A stretch of DNA of 22,134 nt from Gemmatimonadota bacterium (GTDB lineage Bacteria; Gemmatimonadota; Gemmatimonadetes; Longimicrobiales; Gaopeijiaceae). A program made the translations under genes and the position numbers. This document shows positions 16,340-22,134 of this stretch, piece by piece. Position 1 is the stretch's first letter, and every line of letters begins with the position of its first letter. The stretch covers positions 1-22,134 of the forward strand of contig JAHHMJ010000241.1 in NCBI GenBank assembly GCA_018678395.1. Reading direction: 5' to 3'. The notes beneath the pieces are model-generated. The model had not been told where the DNA came from and did no database searches. It was given only the letters and a program-made list of their open reading frames with translations.

Positions 16340-17560
16340 ATGACCACACTCCGGTTCTCGGGGCGTGTGTGGGCCCTCGCGGCCCTTGCGGCTCTCGCCG
16401 TATCCGCCTGCGATGCGCCCACGACACCTGTCTCCGACGAGGACGTCCTGCAGGAGGCGATCCCGGCTCCCGTCGTCGCGGCCCGCACCGGCGGGCCCGA
16501 AGGTGAGGCCTTCTTCCGGGTCTACACCCAGAACGTCTTCCTCGGTGGAGACACCGGACCGCTCTTCACCATCGACTTCTCCCAGCTGCCGGCAAACATC
16601 GGTGAAATCGTTGCCGCCGTGGGCACCTTCTGGGGCGCCGTCCAGGCGAACGACGTAGCCGCCCGCGCCGCCGCCGTCGTCGACGAGATCGAGGCGCTCG
16701 ATCCCCACGTGGTCGGGCTGCAGGAGGTGGCCAGCTACGCGGTCGTCGACCTCACGACCAGCCCGCCCAGCATTCTGGACGGGCGCGACTACCTCGCTGT
16801 GCTCCTCGGGCAGATCGCCGCCCGCGGCCTCGACTACCGACTCGTGGGGCCGCAGATCAACACGAATTCCCAGCTGCCGATCGCCCTCGGTCCGTCCGGT
16901 GTCACGCAGGTGCTGGCCTTCACGTCGGGTGAGGCGGTGCTCGTTCGTGGAGATCTTCCCCTCGTGGACGTCGAGCTGGGGAGTTACGCCGACCTGGTCG
17001 ACCTCGGTCCGGTGCAGATCGGCCGGGGCTACAGCCGCGTCGAGACCGTGTTCAACGACACGCCCTACCACGTGATCACGACGCATCTGGAGACCCAGGG
17101 CATCCGGCCCGTCCACGACGCCCAGGCGCTGGAGTTGTTCGCGCGCTTCGGCGACCTGCCCGGTGTGACGGTCGTGATGGGCGACCTGAATTCCGACGCC
17201 GAGGGCGTCGAGGGCGACCCGTCCTGGACGCCCACCTACGGCTTCCTCACGGCGAACGGCTTCGTGGATCTGTGGGAGGAGAAGACCGGGCGTGACGAGA
17301 TCGGCTATACCTGCTGCTGGGAGCCCGACCTCATGACGGGTGCGCTGGACGAGCGCATCGACTTCGTCCTGGTGAAGCCCCCGAGCGGGGTTCGCTCGAA
17401 CGGCAACGGCGCACTGCCCGGTGCGGTCCACATGGACATCATCGGCGAGGAGATGGGCGACGTCGTCTATCCGCCAGGTGTCTATCCGGCCGACCACGCG
17501 GGATTGTTCGCGGGGTTCAACGTTCCTCGAGGATTGCTGACCCGACGCGGAGGGCGGTAG
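16340..17560 (+). CDS. Lipoprotein of the endonuclease/exonuclease/phosphatase superfamily
   Basis: 406 residues from the ATG at 16340, which has GGAGGG upstream. The signal peptide ends in a lipobox (LAVSAC, lipidation at C24), placing the enzyme on a membrane facing the periplasm or outside. The metal-dependent EEP active site is complete: N65 (YTQNVFLG), E129 (VVGLQEV), H249 (ITTHLE), D282 and N284 (VMGDLNSD), D341 (RIDFVLV) and the D385-H386 pair (PADHAGLFAGF). The family includes DNases, sphingomyelinases and inositol phosphatases. Nothing here fixes the substrate, but surface location suggests scavenging phosphate from nucleic acid or lipid. GYTCCWEPDL (322-331) has adjacent cysteines near the active site. 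It has its own candidate promoter and converges on the activase gene. Confidence 0.88.
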   Translation: MTTLRFSGRVWALAALAALAVSACDAPTTPVSDEDVLQEAIPAPVVAARTGGPEGEAFFRVYTQNVFLGGDTGPLFTIDFSQLPANIGEIVAAVGTFWGAVQANDVAARAAAVVDEIEALDPHVVGLQEVASYAVVDLTTSPPSILDGRDYLAVLLGQIAARGLDYRLVGPQINTNSQLPIALGPSGVTQVLAFTSGEAVLVRGDLPLVDVELGSYADLVDLGPVQIGRGYSRVETVFNDTPYHVITTHLETQGIRPVHDAQALELFARFGDLPGVTVVMGDLNSDAEGVEGDPSWTPTYGFLTANGFVDLWEEKTGRDEIGYTCCWEPDLMTGALDERIDFVLVKPPSGVRSNGNGALPGAVHMDIIGEEMGDVVYPPGVYPADHAGLFAGFNVPRGLLTRRGGR

Positions 17561-17597
17561 CGCACGAAGGGGGGGCGCTGCACCGCCGCGCCTCCCC

Positions 17598-20500
17598 TCA
17601 CGCCTCGATCATTCCCGGGTGCCAGGCGCGATCGATCTGCTGCGCCACCTCGGCCTCCGCCCGGATCGCTTCGCGGTGGCGGGTCAGGAAGTGGTGGATG
17701 GTCTCGATGCGGATCTTGATGCTTCCGGACGGCTTGTTCTCGTCGAGGTCGCGGAAGGCGAAGAACGGCGTGCCGGACGCTTCGACGATCCCCTCGATCA
17801 CGGCGAAGATGGCCGCGTCGTGGCCGCACCTGAAGTTGTTCAGTTCGACAGCGACGAGATTCGGATGCCGGGCTGCGAACTTGGCCGCCCACAGCTTCCA
17901 GTTGGAGTTCTCGCTGTAGGTGTGCTTCCAGACGTCGTCGATGTCGAGGTAGTCGCGAATCGTGCCCGCGCCCAACTCGTCCCCGAAGAGCGGCTCCAGG
18001 GTCTCGGCGTCCAGGGGCAGGCTCGCCGGGATGAAGATCGGATACCCGAGCTTCTGCAGCTCCTCGAGGATCTGATGGTTGATGCCCCGGTCGGCGTGAT
18101 AGGGCCGGCCCAGCAGCACGATCCCGATCCGCCCTTCCCGCTCCAGCCGGCTCAGCTCGGCCCGGGCCACATCGCGCAGATGCTCGGCCACGGTGTCCAG
18201 GGCCTCCATGCCCGCAGCCATGGCGCGCTGATTCTCGCCCACGGACAGGCCCAGTACGTCTTCGAATGCGTGGTACATCTGCCGTTCGAAGAGATCGGGC
18301 TGGCTCATGTTCAGGAAGGGGTTCATGAAGCGAATACCCTTCCGCTCGAACAGGTCGGTCTCCTTGGTGAAGGCGGCGCGGACCGCCTCGGGTGTGGCCG
18401 TGATGGTGGGACAGATGCGATGGCCGATCGCCGAGGGCATCTCCGAGGGCACGCAATCGATCATGGGGAAGAAGATGATGTCGAGAGGCCGCCGCCCGTG
18501 CTTCCGGTACATGAGGTTGTGCACGTGGGGGATGGCCAGCTTGCTCGGGAAGCACGGATCGATGGCGCCGCGCTTCGCCCCCTCCTTGTACAGGCGCGGT
18601 GAGGTCACGTCGGAGTAGACGATGTTCTGGGACGGGATGCCCAGGCTCTCGAAGTAGCTCCGGAAGAAGGGCGCCGCCGTGTACATGGCGAGCACTCGGG
18701 GGATCCCGACACGGAGTTCAGCGCGGGCGGCCGCGTTCCGCGCGCGCCGTCGGCGGGATCGCGTCCACGCCCACGGGTCGGGTGGATCCGCGACGACGGG
18801 TGGACTGAAGCGTCCGAACGCCTCGCGCGCGGCGAGACCCAGAAGGTTGGGCGTGCCCTTCACCGCGGCGTCCACCCGGGCCTTGATGGCCCGCATGTCG
18901 TCCACGTCTTCGACCAGCCCCTTCTCGCAGGAGTTGCCCACGATCAGGCGCCGAGCACCCGGGGCGAGCGGGACCTTCGACGCACCGCGCTCGGCCGCCA
19001 CCTCGGCTCCGGGCTCCACGCCCTCGGCCCGGGAACCGTTCCCGATCTGGACGTCGATGAAGGTCCGCAGGCACTCGTTCTTGCAGAAGTGGCAGCGGGT
19101 TCGTTCATCGGTCGTCGACGTGAAGGTCACGGCGGCGGCGGCGTCCAGACCGATGAACCCGCTGGGCGCACCGTGCTCGCGCACCCGTGCGGCCTCGAGG
19201 GCCGCGCCGATCGCCCCGCTCTCTCCGCAGTGCCGGTGCACCACGATCTCGGGTTCCGCACCCTTGCCGACGAAGCGCTCGCGGATGAAGTCCACCTGGG
19301 ACTTCACGGCGGCCAGATTGCGCTGCGTGCCGCCCTGCAACACGAAGCGTCGGCCGAGTCGCGCCATGTTCGGGACCTGGGCCACGTACAGCCAGATGTT
19401 CTTGGGCAGCACCGCGGCCAGCCCCGCCATGATCTGCGACGGGGTCCACCCCTGCCGCTGGAAGCCGACGATGTCGGACTGCATGAACACGGCGCACCCG
19501 TATCCGAACTGCGGCATGGTCTCGGCCTCGAAGGCCACGTCGGCGTACTCCTCGACGGGCACGCCGAGGTGCTGGGCGGTGCTCTGCAGGAAGTAGCCGT
19601 TCCCGGCCGAGCACTGGGTGTTGAGCTTGAAGTCCTTCACCTGGCCGTCGCGCAGGAGCATGATCTTGATGTCCTGCCCGCCCACGTCGCAGATCACGTC
19701 GACGTCGTCGTAGAGCTGCAGCGCGGAGGCGGTGTGGGCGACGGTCTCGACGATGGCGACGTCGGCGCCGAACACGTCCTTGAGGATGTCCTTGGCGTAG
19801 CCGGTGACGCCCATACCGTCGATGCGCAGCTCGGCGCCCTGTCCCTCGACGGCCTCGCGGAGCTGTGCGAGAATGTCCTGCGTGTCGCGGATGGGGTTGC
19901 CCTTCGAGAGCTGGTAGGCCTTCACGAGCACCTCGTGATTCTCGTCGAGCAGCACGCCTTTCGTGGAGGTCGACCCGCCGTCCAGCCCCAGCGTGGCGTG
20001 CACGACCTGCCCGGGCCGGAAGGTGGCGGGCTGGAAGGGCACGGGTGTGTAGGCCTCCTTGAAGGCCGCCAACTCTTCGGACGACTCGGCCAGCCCCGGC
20101 AGCACCGTGGCCCAGGACTCGCCGCCGGTCCGCTCCACCTCGGCTTCGAGGGCGTCGAGACCCGGGTAGGCCGCGGTCCCGGGCTCCTCGGCTTTGCCGA
20201 ATTCCGCGGCGCCGATCGCCGCATAGAACTGGGCGTTGTCGGGCACGTAGATGAGCGAGGCCGGATCCACGTCCTCGGGCAGCTCGACCTCCCGCTCCTC
20301 CCAGATCGAGGGGATGTTGGCCTTCCACGCCTCGACCATGCCGCGGATGAAGGTGTTGGGCCCGCCGAGCAGGAGCACGTGCGGATAGAGCGTGTGTCCA
20401 CGGGTGAGCACGGAGAGGTTCTGGCCCACGATGGCGTCGAACAGCGAGGCCATCAGCTGATCCCGCGGCACGCCCACGAGCTGCAGGCTGTTGATGTCGG

Positions 20501-21044
20501 TCTCGGCGAAAACGCCGCACTTCCCGGCCACGTGGTGCAGGCGCAGGCCGTCGTAGCCCTGTTCGGCCAGCTCTTCGGGCGGGATGCCCAGCTTCGCACT
20601 GATCTTGTCGAGCACGGCCCCGGTACCGCCGGCGCACTTGTCGTTCATGGTGGGGATCTTCTTCTTCCCCACGCCGGACGGATCGTCCTTGAAGAGAATG
20701 ATCTTGGCGTCCTGCCCACCCAGCTCGACCACCGACTGCACCTCGGGGTGCAGACGCTCCACCGCCAGCGCCACGGCGTTCACTTCCTGCACGAACTTGG
20801 CGCCCATCACCCGTTCCAGCGGGCCGGCGCCGCTGCCGGTGACGAAGACCCGGGTCCCCGGATCCCGCACCTCGGCGACGTGGGCTTCGAGGTCGCGCAG
20901 CATCTCGAGCAGCTTCGCCAGCTGCTTGCCTTCGTGCCGCTGGTAGTCGGCCCAGAGCATCTCGTCGCTCGCCGGGTCGATGACGACCACCTTGTCGGTC
21001 GTCGACCCGACATCGATGCCGATGATCAGCCGGGAGTCAGACAC
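17598..21044 (-). CDS. Tandem-ASKHA acyl-CoA dehydratase activase with DUF2229 region
   Basis: 1148 residues from a GTG at 21042-21044 with GGGAGG upstream. It contains two BcrAD/BadFG-type ATPase modules, each with phosphate loops: GIDVGSTTDK (9-18) with GGQDAK (109-114), and GLDGGSTSTKG (353-363) with GGQDIK (455-460). Each module has the cysteine pair that in HgdC binds one [4Fe-4S] cluster at the dimer interface: C137/C176 and C478/C517. A third group, C651, C654, C658 (RCHFCKNEC) and C706, looks like another iron-sulfur site. From about 778 a DUF2229-type domain follows, with DPCFPSK (C831), C864, C878 and FRCGHD (C1073). Such proteins use ATP to push an electron to a very low potential onto a partner. 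The upstream HgdB-like gene overlaps it by 8 bases. The substrate is unknown. Confidence 0.9.
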   Translation of the reverse strand: MSDSRLIIGIDVGSTTDKVVVIDPASDEMLWADYQRHEGKQLAKLLEMLRDLEAHVAEVRDPGTRVFVTGSGAGPLERVMGAKFVQEVNAVALAVERLHPEVQSVVELGGQDAKIILFKDDPSGVGKKKIPTMNDKCAGGTGAVLDKISAKLGIPPEELAEQGYDGLRLHHVAGKCGVFAETDINSLQLVGVPRDQLMASLFDAIVGQNLSVLTRGHTLYPHVLLLGGPNTFIRGMVEAWKANIPSIWEEREVELPEDVDPASLIYVPDNAQFYAAIGAAEFGKAEEPGTAAYPGLDALEAEVERTGGESWATVLPGLAESSEELAAFKEAYTPVPFQPATFRPGQVVHATLGLDGGSTSTKGVLLDENHEVLVKAYQLSKGNPIRDTQDILAQLREAVEGQGAELRIDGMGVTGYAKDILKDVFGADVAIVETVAHTASALQLYDDVDVICDVGGQDIKIMLLRDGQVKDFKLNTQCSAGNGYFLQSTAQHLGVPVEEYADVAFEAETMPQFGYGCAVFMQSDIVGFQRQGWTPSQIMAGLAAVLPKNIWLYVAQVPNMARLGRRFVLQGGTQRNLAAVKSQVDFIRERFVGKGAEPEIVVHRHCGESGAIGAALEAARVREHGAPSGFIGLDAAAAVTFTSTTDERTRCHFCKNECLRTFIDVQIGNGSRAEGVEPGAEVAAERGASKVPLAPGARRLIVGNSCEKGLVEDVDDMRAIKARVDAAVKGTPNLLGLAAREAFGRFSPPVVADPPDPWAWTRSRRRRARNAAARAELRVGIPRVLAMYTAAPFFRSYFESLGIPSQNIVYSDVTSPRLYKEGAKRGAIDPCFPSKLAIPHVHNLMYRKHGRRPLDIIFFPMIDCVPSEMPSAIGHRICPTITATPEAVRAAFTKETDLFERKGIRFMNPFLNMSQPDLFERQMYHAFEDVLGLSVGENQRAMAAGMEALDTVAEHLRDVARAELSRLEREGRIGIVLLGRPYHADRGINHQILEELQKLGYPIFIPASLPLDAETLEPLFGDELGAGTIRDYLDIDDVWKHTYSENSNWKLWAAKFAARHPNLVAVELNNFRCGHDAAIFAVIEGIVEASGTPFFAFRDLDENKPSGSIKIRIETIHHFLTRHREAIRAEAEVAQQIDRAWHPGMIEA

Positions 21045-22134
21045 GGTGTGCCTCCCGGGTCACGGGCACCGCGGGCGTGCGGGCTCCCATGAGGCCGGAG
21101 ATGTGGAGCGCGAGGTTCGCGGCCCGACCCACCACGCCGGGGGCATGGGGCACGCGGTAGCTCGGGCGCTTCACCTGCGGGTGGTCGTCGGCCCAGTCCT
21201 TGATCTCGTCCAGGGTCCACGGTGAGGCCGCGACGATGTCGTCCATCTCCTTCCGCGCCTTGGCCCGCGCCGAACCCAGCGCCATCTGCACCCGCGAGTG
21301 GGCGATGACCTCACCGTCTCCCGAGGTCTCGATCGGGAGGAAGATCATGCCGGGGTGATCCTCCACCACCCGCACCTGGACGCCATCGGACTGCGTGCTG
21401 GGCATGCAGGTGAAGGGCTTCAGGCTCAGCACCATGTGACAGAGATGGTGCGTGTGGTAGTAGATGTTCTCGGCGATCTCGAGGTGTCCCTCGCCGGAGG
21501 TGGTGCGCCAGTTCCAGTACGGGCGGGCCAGGAGCTCCAGTTCGGACTGATCCAGCATCTCGTGGAGTGTGCCGCCGAGCGCCTCGATCAGGCGCCGATT
21601 CTCGCGGTGCAGCAGCCGATCCGCGAGTCCCAGGAGCCCCATCTTCCGGTAGTAGCGCAGGTAGTGGGCGAGGCGGCCCTCGTCCTGCCGCAGTCCCCTG
21701 CGGTCGCGGGTCTTCTCGCGATGCATGAAGAGCATGTACGAGAGGCGCGTGAAGAGCGACCGATCGACGTAGACCTCGGCGCCTTCCTGCTCGAGGAAGC
21801 GATGGATGTGGAAGTTGCCGGGGCCCTCGGTGGTCTGCGCCCAGAACTCTCCCATCACCTTGACGACGGGTCTGACCCGGAACGGGTCGAACTCCAGCTG
21901 GTCGTAGGCGTCGCGGGCTTCGCGCATGGCGCCGGTGAACTGATCCGAGCGGGTGAGGTGCAGGATCTTCGCGATGTAGCGAACCGCGCCCTCCAGCCGG
22001 GTTCCCACCGCGAGCCGAGTCCAGTGGTCTTCCAGTTCGAACCGGTCCCGGTTTCGCAACAGCTCGTACAGGTGTGCGACCACCCGGGACGTCACCTCGT
22101 CGACCGATCCGGAGACGACCTCGTAGGGGCGCAG
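21037..22134 (-). CDS. HgdB-like 2-hydroxyacyl-CoA dehydratase-type protein, 5' partial
   Basis: The frame is open to the window edge (LRPYEVV... ahead of an internal GTG at 22093-22095), so the start lies outside and about 365 C-terminal residues are visible. VKVMGEFWAQTTEGPGNFHI and the following HRFLEQEGAEV match the conserved core of the 2-hydroxyglutaryl-CoA dehydratase D-component fold. HHLCHMVLSLKPFTCMPST supplies two cysteines that may ligate an iron-sulfur cluster. Its stop codon overlaps the start of the tandem activase by 8 bases, so the two are made together. In many bacteria this sequence appears fused to the activase in one very long chain; here it is a separate gene. It is the probable electron acceptor or substrate-binding partner. 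The reaction cannot be named. Confidence 0.8.
   Translation of the reverse strand: MRPYEVVSGSVDEVTSRVVAHLYELLRNRDRFELEDHWTRLAVGTRLEGAVRYIAKILHLTRSDQFTGAMREARDAYDQLEFDPFRVRPVVKVMGEFWAQTTEGPGNFHIHRFLEQEGAEVYVDRSLFTRLSYMLFMHREKTRDRRGLRQDEGRLAHYLRYYRKMGLLGLADRLLHRENRRLIEALGGTLHEMLDQSELELLARPYWNWRTTSGEGHLEIAENIYYHTHHLCHMVLSLKPFTCMPSTQSDGVQVRVVEDHPGMIFLPIETSGDGEVIAHSRVQMALGSARAKARKEMDDIVAASPWTLDEIKDWADDHPQVKRPSYRVPHAPGVVGRAANLALHISGLMGARTPAVPVTREAHRV

Noticed and set aside
19089..21092. Long open frame on the plus strand opposite the activase
   Set aside because: The minus-strand frame carries two intact ASKHA modules with conserved cysteines. The antisense product is low-complexity and His/Leu/Val/Asp-biased.

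Overview
The window is GC-rich, densely coding DNA. It reads as Gemmatimonadota or a close relative. That placement is inferred from gene content (a PD40/TolB-type beta-propeller, a DUF5916 outer-membrane protein with a CBM9-like front domain, and the style of the zinc locus). There is no rRNA or other phylogenetic marker to prove it. No tRNA, rRNA, CRISPR array, insertion sequence or phage gene was found.

Layout. 2-1621 (+): 3' part of a PD40 beta-propeller protein whose start lies outside the window. 1649-3958 (-): DUF5916 outer-membrane protein, convergent with it. 4049-4886 (-): a VapBC-type toxin-antitoxin pair whose antitoxin carries two ribbon-helix-helix domains and whose start codon sits in a perfect palindrome. 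4946-8938 (-): acetate/acyl-CoA block, with acs followed by an acetyl-CoA hydrolase/transferase fused to a GNAT acetyltransferase domain. 9248-10918 (+): NAD-type malic enzyme, divergent from acs. 11105-16221 (+): a probable zinc (or related metal) acquisition locus. It holds a small secreted Cys/His protein, an outer-membrane barrel with a coiled coil and a His-rich loop, a ZnuA-like binding protein, an ABC-3 permease and an alginate-export-like porin. No ABC ATPase gene is present. 16340-17560 (+): a lipoprotein of the endonuclease/exonuclease/phosphatase fold. 17598-22134 (-): a two-gene unit related to 2-hydroxyacyl-CoA dehydratases, with a HgdB-like protein running off the window edge and a large activase with two ASKHA ATPase modules.

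How the parts work together. Acs makes acetyl-CoA from acetate. The next gene can move CoA between acyl groups and carries a GNAT domain of the kind that acetylates Acs in other bacteria, so self-contained control is plausible. Malic enzyme links C4 acids to pyruvate. The zinc locus spans both membranes: porins, a periplasmic binding protein and an inner-membrane permease, with the ATPase presumably encoded elsewhere. The HgdB-like/activase pair is an ATP-driven low-potential electron-transfer system whose substrate cannot be told from the sequence.

Most notable: the tandem-RHH antitoxin with its palindromic, probably leaderless start; the GNAT-fused CoA-transferase beside acs; the ATPase-less zinc locus with an unassigned Cys/His secreted protein; and the tandem activase that could build an iron-sulfur cluster within one chain.
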